Source of the DNA: DATILI01 sp035476635
Lineage (GTDB): Bacteria > Pseudomonadota > Gammaproteobacteria > Burkholderiales > Burkholderiaceae_C
DNA: 11,883 bases
Reading direction: 5' to 3'
Assembly: GCA_035476635.1 (NCBI GenBank)
Contig: DATILI010000323.1
Location: 1 to 11,883, forward strand
Position 1 is the first letter of the stretch. Each line of letters begins with the position of its first letter. The notes under the pieces are model-generated. The model saw only the letters and a list, made by a program, of their open reading frames with translations, did no database searches and was not told the DNA's origin. A program made the translations under genes and the position numbers. Of this stretch, positions 1-8,205 are shown piece by piece.

Positions 1-339
1 TGACCGCCTCCCGGAACCCATGACAGGCGGCAATGGGCGTTCCAGTCCGTCACGCTTCATCATTGTGCAGACGCCACCAAGAGTCGCACGAGTTGCCACG
101 TGACAAGTCACAAATGATTGAAGATCAGGGCGGTGAGGCGCTCTGCGCAGCGAAATAAGGGAGGAGCCGAAGGCGGGGGACATTCGCGGAGCAGAGTGCC
201 TCGCCGCCCTGATCCCGCACCGATGTCAGAAAGCGCGTTGGCGGGTGGCCCAAGCGGGAGCCCCCCGCATCACCGGCGTCGCCGGGCCGCAGGGGTTGCC
301 TCACTAGCGGGACGGCGGCCCTGCCGACGCAGGGGCAGA
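1..339. other. Left-edge region without a convincing gene
   Basis: I see no supportable coding region between the left edge and the stop codon of the permease gene. The long open frames crossing it are extensions of frames antisense or out of phase with the permease. A minus-strand frame opens with two ATGs at 63-58 and stays open to the edge for 21 codons. It could be the start of a leftward gene, but it has no good ribosome binding site and no recognisable sequence. The region contains the long inverted repeat at 123-214, a small palindrome GTGAC-AA-GTCAC at 100-111 and a GC hairpin at 254-268. None of the hairpins near 254-339 has a T-run, so I cannot name a terminator for the permease. 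Confidence 0.5.
123..214. repeat. Long imperfect inverted repeat (REP/MITE-like hairpin)
   Basis: The arms at 123-154 and 183-214 pair over 32 positions with a 28-nt loop. The outer 24 positions (123-146 with 191-214) have no interruption. The only two non-Watson-Crick pairs there, 134/203 and 140/197, are T-G, so RNA from the plus strand would pair throughout with G-U wobbles. After mismatches at 147/190 and 149/188 the stem continues for five pairs. The loop holds a small GCC-GAA-GGC hairpin (166-174). The stem is far longer than a normal terminator and there is no T-run. It lies about 125 nt past the stop of the minus-strand permease. It could be a mobile palindromic repeat, an RNA-end stabiliser or the end of an unseen element. 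The pairing is seen directly; the identity is inference. Confidence 0.6.
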
Positions 340-1791
340 TCAAGCCTCCGCGTGCTTGGCCGCTTCCATCGCCGCCGCCGTGTCTTCCACCGCGCCGTTG
401 AAGAACATGTTGAGCACCACCGCCGTCACCGTGGTCAGCAGAATGCCGGATTCCAGCAGCGGATGCAGGCTGTGCGGCATGTGCTGCGACCAGGCTGGGG
501 CGACCAACGGAATCATGCCCGCGCTGACCGAGACCGCCACGATGTACAGGTTGCTTTTGTTCGTCTTGTAGTCCACCGCTGCAAGAATGCGGATGCCGGT
601 GGTGGCCACCATGCCGAACATCACCAGGCCCGCGCCGCCCAGCACGAACAGGGGCAGCGACTCCACCAGTGCCGCCATCTTCGGGATCAGGCCGAGCACG
701 ACCAGGATGATGCCGCCGGCCACGCAGACGAAGCGGCTGCGCACGCCGGTCACGCCGACCAGGCCCACGTTCTGCGAGAAGCTGGTGTAGGGAAAGGTGT
801 TGAAGATGCCGCCGAGCAAGGTGCCCAGGCCATCCGTGCGCAGGCCGGCCGTGAGGCTTTGCTGCGTGAGCTTGCGGCCCGTAAGGTCGCCCAGCGCGAG
901 GAACATGCCGGTCGATTCGATGAAGGTCACGATCATCACCAGCACCATGGTGGCGATCAGGATCGGGTCGAAGATCGGCGCGCCGAAAGAGAACGGCAGC
1001 ACCAGGTCGAACCAGCCGGCGTTGGCCACCTTGCCGAACGTCATCTTGCCCAGGGCCACCGCCACGACGGCGCCGGCGACGATGCCCAGCAGCACCGAGA
1101 TGTTGGCGATGAAGCCCTTGGTGTACTTGGCGATCATCATGATGGTGACCAGCACGAACAGCGCGATGGCCATGTTGTCCAGCGCCGCATAGGCGGGGTT
1201 GGCGATCATCGGCGCCGCACCCGCGGGAATCGCGGTACCGGCGGCCTTGGCAGCGGCCACGGCCTGGGCGAACGCGGGGTCGGCGATCTTGGCGAGGAAG
1301 GGCGGGCCGCCCATGGCCCAGCCGATGCCGACCTTCATCAGGCTGATGCCGATGATCGCGATGATGGTGCCGGTGACCACCGGCGGAAAGAAGCGCAGCA
1401 TGCGGCTGGCCAGCGGCGCGATGAAGATGCCGATGACGCCGGCCGCGATGATGGAGCCGAAGATGATGCGCGCGCCTTCCATACCCGGCACGGCCTGGGC
1501 CATCGCGACCATCGGGCCGACGGCGGCGAAGGTCACGCCCATCATCACCGGCAGGCGGATGCCGAACCACTGCGTGAAGCCCAGCGACTGGATCAAGGTG
1601 ACCAGGCCGCAGCAGAACAGGTCGGCTGAGATCAGCATGGCCACTTGCTGCGGTGTGAGGTTGAGCGCGCGGCCGACGATGAGCGGCACGGCGATGGCGC
1701 CCGCATACATCACCAGCACATGCTGCAGGCCGAGTGCGGCGAGTTTCGGCGTGGGCAGCCGTTCGTCGACGGGGTGGACGGTCAAGGTCAT
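340..1791 (-). CDS. NCS2-family purine permease, probably urate/xanthine uptake
   Basis: This 483-residue inner-membrane protein is a nucleobase:cation symporter-2 family member. It has many hydrophobic segments, the N-terminal LQHVLVMYAG stretch (residues 22-31) and an acidic residue in the FIESTG helix (E292). The family signature [QEP]-N-x-G-x4-T-[RKG] is read as QNVGLVGVTG at residues 340-349. Length and layout fit the urate/xanthine branch (UacT, XanQ, PbuX relatives) better than uracil permeases. The ATG at 1791 has AGGAG about 10 nt upstream. The gene lies with urate, allantoin and allantoate enzymes and has a copy of the shared GTATAC palindrome 54.5 nt before its start, so urate, xanthine or possibly allantoin is the likely substrate. 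The exact specificity cannot be read from the sequence. Confidence 0.88.
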   Translation of the reverse strand: MTLTVHPVDERLPTPKLAALGLQHVLVMYAGAIAVPLIVGRALNLTPQQVAMLISADLFCCGLVTLIQSLGFTQWFGIRLPVMMGVTFAAVGPMVAMAQAVPGMEGARIIFGSIIAAGVIGIFIAPLASRMLRFFPPVVTGTIIAIIGISLMKVGIGWAMGGPPFLAKIADPAFAQAVAAAKAAGTAIPAGAAPMIANPAYAALDNMAIALFVLVTIMMIAKYTKGFIANISVLLGIVAGAVVAVALGKMTFGKVANAGWFDLVLPFSFGAPIFDPILIATMVLVMIVTFIESTGMFLALGDLTGRKLTQQSLTAGLRTDGLGTLLGGIFNTFPYTSFSQNVGLVGVTGVRSRFVCVAGGIILVVLGLIPKMAALVESLPLFVLGGAGLVMFGMVATTGIRILAAVDYKTNKSNLYIVAVSVSAGMIPLVAPAWSQHMPHSLHPLLESGILLTTVTAVVLNMFFNGAVEDTAAAMEAAKHAEA

Positions 1792-1830
1792 AGGGGCAAG
1801 TCTCCTGGGGTCTGAATCGTGGACTGAGGT

Positions 1831-1852
1831 GTAGACGAAACTGTATACACTT
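1831..1852 (-). promoter_or_regulatory. Candidate GntR operator upstream of the purine permease
   Basis: The minus strand reads AAGTGTATACAGTT at 1852-1839, differing by one base from the perfect AAGTGTATACACTT palindrome at 8895-8908 and 10907-10920. The inner 8 bp TGTATACA is a perfect palindrome. A GTCTAC hexamer (GTAGAC on the plus strand, 1831-1836) lies 12 bp downstream, centre to centre, the same spacing as at the other two sites. The site sits between the permease start and the upstream GntR gene, where a promoter is expected. TATACA within it could double as a -10 box, but I see no good -35. A weaker GCCGC-GTATA-GCGGC palindrome lies at 1861-1875. The repeat is seen; the function is inferred. 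Confidence 0.65.
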
Positions 1853-1941
1853 CAGCGCGCGCCGCGTATAGCGGCAAACCCGGGGAACTGGCCGCAAACC
1901 GCGCAGCTCAGTTTTGCCTGGAAGAGGGGTAATTCAAGGGG

Positions 1942-2640
1942 TCATCTGATCCGGCGCAAGGCTGGCCGTGCTACTGGCGCGAGCGCCGCGCGCAGCCGCT
2001 CGCTGTCCTGGGCCGCGTTGGGCGCCGACGTGCCCAGCGCCGCCTCGACGCTGCCGATGTGATCGAGCATGCGCTGGCGGGCCAGATCGAGTTCACCTTG
2101 CTCCAGCGCTTCGACGATGCCCGCGTGCTCGGCGCATGATTGGCCGGCATCGTGCTTGGACTGGTAAAGGGAGGCCGCAAGCGTGGTGCGCGCGGTCAGG
2201 TCGCGCAGCACGTCGCACAAGAGCCGCTGGCCCAGGCATTCGGCGAGACAAACATGGAAGTCGGCCAGCAGGAAGGCGCGCGTGGCGGCGTCCGCTCCCT
2301 CGATGGCTTCTTCTTCCTGGGCGATGTGCTGGCGCAGCTTGCGCACCACCGATTGCAGCGGCCGACCGGCTTCGCGCAGGATGCCGGTCTCGATGATGCG
2401 CCGGGCCGAGAACGCATCGCGCGCTTCTTCCACCGAAGGTTCCACCACGTACCAGCCCTTGCGCGTGCGCACTTCGATGAAGCCGCGCGCCTGCAGCTGC
2501 ATCAGCGCCTCGCGCACCAGGGTGCGGCTCACGCCAAACAACTCGGCCAGCTCCTGCTCGCCCAGGCGCTCGCCTGGTGCGAGCTTCTGGGCCAGGATGG
2601 CCTCGACTACTTGTTGTGCAATCCGGGTTTGGCTGGCCAT
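1942..2640 (-). CDS. GntR-family transcriptional regulator, FCD subfamily
   Basis: This 232-residue protein has an N-terminal winged helix-turn-helix (about residues 5-68). It carries the GntR pattern PGERLGEQELAELFGVSRT (22-40) followed by LVREAL and a wing ending KGWYVVEP. The remainder is a helical FCD effector domain, including LLADFHVCLAE and a later AEHAGIVEAL segment, as in regulators that bind small organic acids. It starts 12 nt after the stop of the dctA-type gene on the same strand, with GAGGGA overlapping that stop as a plausible ribosome binding site, so the two are probably cotranscribed. It is the obvious candidate to control the symporter, perhaps through the TGCATACA palindrome at 4024-4035. 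Its recognition-helix stretch differs from that of the regulator at 8202-8876 by one residue (E/Q), so binding sites may overlap. The effector is unknown. Confidence 0.85.
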   Translation of the reverse strand: MASQTRIAQQVVEAILAQKLAPGERLGEQELAELFGVSRTLVREALMQLQARGFIEVRTRKGWYVVEPSVEEARDAFSARRIIETGILREAGRPLQSVVRKLRQHIAQEEEAIEGADAATRAFLLADFHVCLAECLGQRLLCDVLRDLTARTTLAASLYQSKHDAGQSCAEHAGIVEALEQGELDLARQRMLDHIGSVEAALGTSAPNAAQDSERLRAALAPVARPALRRIR

Positions 2641-2652
2641 GGCGCGTGTCCC

Positions 2653-3975
<1,323 letters not shown>

Positions 3976-4023
3976 CGCAGTCTCCGAAGGGTTTCTGAAC
4001 TGCAAGACAGTTTGCTCACAAGT

Positions 4024-4035
4024 CTTGCATACAAG
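4024..4035 (-). promoter_or_regulatory. Candidate operator upstream of the dctA-type gene
   Basis: CTTGCATACAAG is an imperfect palindrome (CTTG and CAAG arms) centred 54.5 nt before the chosen start of the symporter. That is exactly the distance at which the permease operator sits from its own start. The core TGCATACA differs by one base from TGTATACA of the urate-cluster sites, but its flanks (CT..AG rather than AG..CT) differ. A GTAGGC hexamer follows on the plus strand at 4040-4045. GntR/FCD proteins typically bind such TNGTNNNACNA-like palindromes. The neighbouring regulator at 1942-2640 is the likeliest binder; cross-binding by the other GntR protein is possible. This is inference from sequence alone. 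Confidence 0.45.
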
Positions 4036-4142
4036 CAATGTAGGCAAGGAGCGGCGAAGTGCGCTGAGGGTTATCCCTTGGGATCCCCGTCAGCCAAGTT
4101 AAAACTGATTCAACCGATGCGCGCGTGCAAATGCGGACCCCC

Positions 4143-4172
4143 AGAAGCAAAACTCCCGCCGCAGCGGGAGTT
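4143..4172 (-). terminator. Rho-independent terminator of the puuE operon
   Basis: A perfect 9-bp stem, AACTCCCGC (4151-4159) with GCGGGAGTT (4164-4172), closes a 4-nt loop. On the minus strand the stem is followed by TTTTGCTTCT, the T-rich tail expected of an intrinsic terminator. It begins about 33 nt past the stop codon of the M20 hydrolase gene, so it ends the four-gene minus-strand operon. It also separates that operon from the dctA unit, which starts further along the same strand. On the plus strand no T-run follows. Confidence 0.85.
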
Positions 4173-4205
4173 CCTTGCAAGCGCCAAGCTGGCGCAGTGG
4201 CCGGG

Positions 4206-5447
4206 TCAGCCCAGCAGGTCGCGCAGTGTGCGCGCGATCACCTTGGTGGCGCGGCGCAGGTCTTCCAGCGCGAGCCGCTCATCGGCGCGCTTGGCGTGCG
4301 ATTCCAGCACGGTGCGCGGGCCGGCGCCGTAGATCACGCCGGGGATGCCGGCCTCGCCATACAGGCGCACGTCGGTGTACAGCGGCGTGCCAACCGCGGG
4401 AATGGCTTCGCCGAAGACGGCTTCGCCGTTGCGCTGCAGGGCCGTCACCAGCGGCGCATTGCCCGGCAGGGGCGTGAGGGCGCGCGCCAGAAGCATGCGC
4501 TTGACTTCCACTTTCACCTCCTTGCCGCCACGGGGCGGGTTGAAGCTGCGTGCGGCTTCTTCAATGGTGGCGCGCAACGCGGCTTCCACCTGCACCGGGT
4601 CTTCCTCGGGGATCATGCGCCGGTCGAGCTTGAGCACCACCTTGCCGGGAATGACGTTGGTGTTGGTGCCGCCGGCGATCATGCCGACGTTGAGGTAGGG
4701 GTGGGTGATGCCGTTGACCTTGGAATGCACCTGCTTGTACTGCGCGTTCAGCGCGTACAACGCGTTCAGGATGTGCGTCGCCGCCTGCAGCGCGTCAATG
4801 CCGCTGTCGGGAATCGCGGCGTGGCTCATTTCGCCCAGCACGGTCACTTCCAGCTGCAGGCAGCCGTTGTGCGCGACCACCACCTGGTAGCTGAAGCCGG
4901 CAGCGATCATCAGGTCGGGCTTGGTGAGGCCCTTCTTGAGGAGCCAGCCCGGGCCGACTTCGCCGCCGAACTCCTCGTCGTAGGTGAAGTGCAGCTCGAC
5001 ACCGCCGTTGAGCCTGGCGCCCAGCGATTCGAGCGCGCGCACGGCAAAGGTGAAGGTGGCGAAGTCGCACTTGCTCACGGCGGCGGCGCGGCCGAAGATC
5101 TTGCCGTCCTTGACTTCACCGCCATAGGGATCGTGCGTCCAGCCTTCGCCGGGCGGCACCACGTCGCCGTGGGCGTTCAGTGCAATGGTCTTGCCCGGGC
5201 CGTACTTGCGGCGCACGATCAGGTTGGTGATTGACTCCAGGCCGCAGGCATTGACGTCGGCCTGCGGTACGGCGTGCTTCTCGGCTTCGAAGCCGAAGCC
5301 CTGCAGCAACTCCGCTGTGCGCTCGGCGTGCGGCGCATTGTTGCCGGGCGGGGTGTCGGTCGGTACGCGGATCATCTCCTGCAGGAAGTGCACTTCCTCG
5401 TCAAAGTGGGCATCGATCCAGGCATCCAGTTTGTCGTAGTCGCTCAT
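4206..5447 (-). CDS. M20-family (ArgE/DapE-like) amidohydrolase, substrate unknown, altered metal site
   Basis: This 413-residue protein has the M20 fold pattern: an HGD motif (H93, D95), the acidic pair DEE (E158, E159), a dimerisation-domain segment GEMSHAAIP (205-213) and a C-terminal ESHAKRADE (H384). By eye, two usual di-zinc ligands are replaced. The bridging Asp of GRGAxDMKGG falls on V124 in GRAAAVSKCD (119-128), and the Glu of the GEP motif falls on F185 in AAGFSYQ. The start ATG overlaps the stop of uraD-allC as ATGA and lacks a clear ribosome binding site, which suggests translational coupling. Its place last in an allantoin/allantoate operon suggests a role on a ureido or carbamoyl intermediate or a related amide, but the family is broad. 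It is distinct from the AllC type of M20 enzyme encoded just upstream. Family is secure; function is open. Confidence 0.82.
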   Translation of the reverse strand: MSDYDKLDAWIDAHFDEEVHFLQEMIRVPTDTPPGNNAPHAERTAELLQGFGFEAEKHAVPQADVNACGLESITNLIVRRKYGPGKTIALNAHGDVVPPGEGWTHDPYGGEVKDGKIFGRAAAVSKCDFATFTFAVRALESLGARLNGGVELHFTYDEEFGGEVGPGWLLKKGLTKPDLMIAAGFSYQVVVAHNGCLQLEVTVLGEMSHAAIPDSGIDALQAATHILNALYALNAQYKQVHSKVNGITHPYLNVGMIAGGTNTNVIPGKVVLKLDRRMIPEEDPVQVEAALRATIEEAARSFNPPRGGKEVKVEVKRMLLARALTPLPGNAPLVTALQRNGEAVFGEAIPAVGTPLYTDVRLYGEAGIPGVIYGAGPRTVLESHAKRADERLALEDLRRATKVIARTLRDLLG

Positions 5448-7243
5448 TTGATTTCCGTCGCAAGGTTGTTCAGAAGGAGCTGGAAGGCTTCGACCGCGAG
5501 CTGCATGTCGTCGCTCGTCGTGCTTTCCAGCGGGTTGTGGCTGATGCCTGAGTTCTGACCGCGCACGAACAGCATGGCCTGGGGCATCACCTCGTGCAGC
5601 TTCATCGCGTCGTGGCCGGCGCCGCTGGGCATGCGGTACAGCGGCACGCCCAGCGTGTCGACCGCGCGCTCCCAGCGCTGCTGCCACTCGGGCGCGCTCG
5701 GTGCGGCCGCGGCGCGCATGGCTTCCTCGGTGGTGTAGCGCAGGCCGCGGCGCTCGCAGATGGCGTTCAGTTCGGCCAGCACGTCGTCCACCAGCGCGTT
5801 GCGCTGCGGGTCGGTCGGTGCGCGCAGGTCCAGCGAGAACAGGCAGCGGCCCGGCACAACGTTGATCGAACCGTTGGGCACCTGCAGCATGCCGATGGTG
5901 CCGACCGAATTGCCATCCTTGGCGGCGCGCTTTTCGATGTACAGCGCCAGCTCCGCCACCGCGGTGGCGGCATCGCGCCGGCGGTCCATCGGCGTGGTGC
6001 CGGCGTGGCTGGCCATGCCGACCACCTCGCACATGTAGCGCACGCCGCCGTTGATCGAGGTCACGATGCCCAGCGGCATGTCGATTTCGTTGAGCACCGG
6101 GCCTTGCTCGATGTGCACTTCGACAAAGCCCAGGTAGTCGGCCGGGTGGCGGTTCAGCTTGGGGATGTCGTCGATGCACAGGCCCGCATGCTGCATGGCC
6201 TCGCGCATGGTGATGCCGTCGGCGTCCTTCTGCTCCAGCCACTGCGGCTTGAAGTCGCCGATCAGCGCGCCCGAGCCAAGGAAGGTGGCCTTGTAGCGCT
6301 GGCCTTCCTCTTCGGCAAAACCGATCACCTCGAAATTGAAAGGCAGGCGCTTGCCTTGGGAACTCAGCTCGCGCACGCAGGCCATGGGCGTGAAAATCCC
6401 CAGGCGCCCGTCGTACTTGCCGCCGTTGCGTACCGTGTCGTAGTGGCTGCCCGTCATGAGCGTCTTTGCTCCCTCTCCCCCCGGGAGAGGGCTGGGGTGA
6501 GGGCCGGCCTTGTAGATGCCGACAACATTTCCAACCGCGTCAATTTTCACTTCGTCAAAGCCGCAATCGCGCATCCAGTGCGAGATGCGCTGGGCGCAGG
6601 CGCGGTGCGCGTCGGTCAGGTAGGTCACCGTGAGCTGGCCCTTTTCGGCGTAGCCCGGATCGCTGTGCTGCGCAAGCGTTTCCTGCCAGTCCCAGACGAT
6701 ATTGCCCAGCGTCGGCTCCACACCGAACTTGTCGTTCAGGCGGATCTCGACGATGCGGTGGATGTTGCGCAGGCACTCGGTCAGCTCGAAATCCGGATGG
6801 TGTTGCAGCCGGCGCTCGAAGGTCTCCAGAATTTCCGCCTTCGAGAGACCGGTGCCGCGCGCCCCGCGTACGGCGAGCACGAAGGGGAAGCCGAACTTTG
6901 CGTTGTAGTCGCCGTTGAGCCGCTGGATCTTCGCGAATTCATCCGGCGTGCAGTTCGTCAAACCGGCCTTGCTTTGCTCGTTCGTCGACTCGGCGGTCAA
7001 GGTGTTGCTGACCATGGCTTTGCCCGCGAGTTCGGGGTGGGCGCGGATCAGCGCAAGCTGTGCTTCGCGGCCGGCATCGGCAACGATGCGGGCCATGATG
7101 TGCTTCAGGTGCGGCAGCGACTTGAACGGGCGATGCGCCAGCGCCGCCTCGGCGATCCAGGGCGAATGCTCGTAGAGGCCGTCCAGCAGTTGCGCGGCCT
7201 CTGCGGCAGAAGCGGCGTTGAGTTGTTGCAGTGTGAGCGCCAT
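5444..7243 (-). CDS. uraD-allC: Fused OHCU decarboxylase - allantoate amidohydrolase (UraD-AllC)
   Basis: This 599-residue protein joins two consecutive pathway enzymes. Residues about 5-172 are UraD, which decarboxylates OHCU to S-allantoin. They contain RAHPELAGK (H69), NEQSKAGL (E89), FGFPFVLAVRG (117-127) and HRIVEIRL (R168). Residues about 190-599 are an M20 hydantoinase/carbamoylase-type allantoate amidohydrolase, which hydrolyses allantoate to ureidoglycine with CO2 and ammonia. Its metal ligands are visible as H267, D278, E313, H377 and H569, with E312 as probable general base. The ATG at 7243 has AAAGG six nt upstream; the frame's extra 48 residues to 7387 run through the end of puuE and are not coding. 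PuuE's stop is 2 nt upstream, and the M20 gene overlaps the 3' end by 4 nt. An extra segment around residues 247-259 comes from a palindromic repeat. Both domains look intact. Confidence 0.93.
   Translation of the reverse strand: MALTLQQLNAASAAEAAQLLDGLYEHSPWIAEAALAHRPFKSLPHLKHIMARIVADAGREAQLALIRAHPELAGKAMVSNTLTAESTNEQSKAGLTNCTPDEFAKIQRLNGDYNAKFGFPFVLAVRGARGTGLSKAEILETFERRLQHHPDFELTECLRNIHRIVEIRLNDKFGVEPTLGNIVWDWQETLAQHSDPGYAEKGQLTVTYLTDAHRACAQRISHWMRDCGFDEVKIDAVGNVVGIYKAGPHPSPLPGGEGAKTLMTGSHYDTVRNGGKYDGRLGIFTPMACVRELSSQGKRLPFNFEVIGFAEEEGQRYKATFLGSGALIGDFKPQWLEQKDADGITMREAMQHAGLCIDDIPKLNRHPADYLGFVEVHIEQGPVLNEIDMPLGIVTSINGGVRYMCEVVGMASHAGTTPMDRRRDAATAVAELALYIEKRAAKDGNSVGTIGMLQVPNGSINVVPGRCLFSLDLRAPTDPQRNALVDDVLAELNAICERRGLRYTTEEAMRAAAAPSAPEWQQRWERAVDTLGVPLYRMPSGAGHDAMKLHEVMPQAMLFVRGQNSGISHNPLESTTSDDMQLAVEAFQLLLNNLATEIK
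6470..6504. repeat. REP-like palindromic element inside the allC domain
   Basis: CCCTCTCCC (6471-6479) and GGGAGAGGG (6483-6491) form a perfect 9-bp inverted repeat with a CCC spacer, followed by CTGGGGTGAGGGC. This looks like a palindromic element common between genes in proteobacteria. Here it lies in the coding sequence and, on the minus strand, reads in frame as GPHPSPLPGGEGA (residues 247-259). Comparison with ordinary AllC proteins suggests it lengthens the loop between the strands NVVGIYKAG and TLMTGSHYDTV, just before the metal ligand H267. The reading frame is preserved and all catalytic motifs remain. The repeat is seen directly; its identity as a mobile repeat is from memory of the family. 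Confidence 0.7.
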
Positions 7244-7245
7244 GA

Positions 7246-8205
7246 TCAACCTTTGTAGGGGTGGGCTTGTTTCCAGTGGCGCGCGATGTCGATGCGGCGG
7301 CAAATCCACACCCGCTCTTGCTTCTGGATGTGGTCGAGGAACCGCTGCAGCGCCACCATGCGCCCGGGCCGCCCGAGCAGCCGGCAATGCATGCCGATGC
7401 TGAGCATCCTGGGTCGGTTCTCGCCTTCGGGGTCGCCCTCGGCGTAGAGCGCATCGAAGCTGTCGCGCAGGTAGGTGAAGAAGTCGTCACCTTGCGAAAA
7501 GCCCTGGGGCAGCGCAAAGCGCATGTCGTTGGTGTCCAGCGTGTAGGGCACGATCAATTGCGGAACGACGCTGCCGTCGGTCTTCCTGACCTTCATCCAG
7601 AACGGCAGGTCGTCGCCGTAGTAGTCGCTGTCGTACTCGAAGCCGCCGTAGTCGGCGACCAGGCGCCGCGTGTTGGGGCTGTCGCGGCCGGTGTACCAGC
7701 CCAGGGGCCGGTCGCCGGTAAGTTCCTTGATGATGTCCATGCCAACGCGCATGTGCTCGCGCTCGGTGGCTTCATCCACGTTCTGGTAGCTGATCCAGCG
7801 CCAGCCGTGGCAGGCGATCTCGTAGCCCAGTTCCTTGAACGCGGCCGTGAGCTCGGGGTGGCGTTGCAGCGCCATGCTCACGCCGAACACCGTCAGCGGC
7901 AGGCCGCGCTTTTCGAACTCGCGCAGCAGGCGCCACACGCCCACGCGCGAACCGTATTCGTAGATGCCTTCCATGCTCAGATGCCGCTCGGGAAAGCTCG
8001 GCGGATTGAACATTTCGGAGAGGAACTGCTCGGAGCCCGCGTCGCCATGCAGCACCGCGTTCTCGCCGCCTTCTTCGTAGTTCAGCACGAACTGCACGGC
8101 GATGCGCGCGTTGCCCGGCCATTGCGCGTGCGGCGGGTTGCGGCCGTAGCCGACCAGGTCGCGCGGGTAGGGCGCGGTGGCGTCATAAATTCTGTTGCTG
8201 CTCAT
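7246..8205 (-). CDS. puuE: Allantoinase PuuE (polysaccharide-deacetylase-like)
   Basis: This 319-residue cytosolic protein is the PuuE type of allantoinase, a member of the polysaccharide deacetylase (CE4) fold unrelated to the amidohydrolase-type AllB. It opens the allantoin ring to give allantoate. Motifs typical of PuuE are VGYGRNPPHAQWP (18-30), LNYEEGGEN (41-49), ACHGWRWISY (131-140), GWYTGRDSPNTRRL (169-182) and GMHCRLLGRPGR (271-282). Length matches the family, which is slightly over 300 residues. The ATG at 8205 overlaps the TGA of the upstream GntR gene as ATGA. No Shine-Dalgarno sequence is evident, so it is probably translated by coupling. The next gene, uraD-allC, starts 2 nt after its stop and uses its product, allantoate. 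Confidence 0.95.
   Translation of the reverse strand: MSSNRIYDATAPYPRDLVGYGRNPPHAQWPGNARIAVQFVLNYEEGGENAVLHGDAGSEQFLSEMFNPPSFPERHLSMEGIYEYGSRVGVWRLLREFEKRGLPLTVFGVSMALQRHPELTAAFKELGYEIACHGWRWISYQNVDEATEREHMRVGMDIIKELTGDRPLGWYTGRDSPNTRRLVADYGGFEYDSDYYGDDLPFWMKVRKTDGSVVPQLIVPYTLDTNDMRFALPQGFSQGDDFFTYLRDSFDALYAEGDPEGENRPRMLSIGMHCRLLGRPGRMVALQRFLDHIQKQERVWICRRIDIARHWKQAHPYKG

Noticed and set aside
1..63. Possible start of a leftward gene (double ATG at 63-58)
   Set aside because: Only 21 codons are visible, with no good ribosome binding site and no recognisable residues, so I mention it only in the region note.
254..268. GCGGG/CCCGC hairpin as a permease terminator
   Set aside because: The stem is only 5 bp and no T-run follows on the minus strand.
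118..1897. Long open frames on the plus strand (118-1629) and in a second minus frame (125-1897) across the permease
   Set aside because: They are low-complexity Arg/His/Asp/Ala-rich translations, typical of GC-rich shadows. The NCS2 permease frame explains the region.
3976..4047. Longer N-terminus of the symporter from the ATG at 4047
   Set aside because: It would place the candidate operator in coding sequence and adds residues unlike the family. GGAGA precedes the ATG at 3975.
5448..6242. Extension of the M20 gene frame upstream to an ATG at 6242
   Set aside because: The added sequence is an out-of-frame reading of the uraD-allC gene. Family similarity begins at the ATG at 5447.
7244..7387. 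Extension of the uraD-allC frame upstream to an ATG at 7387
   Set aside because: The 48 extra residues overlap the end of puuE and look non-coding. MALTLQQLN at 7243 is the natural UraD start, with AAAGG before it.
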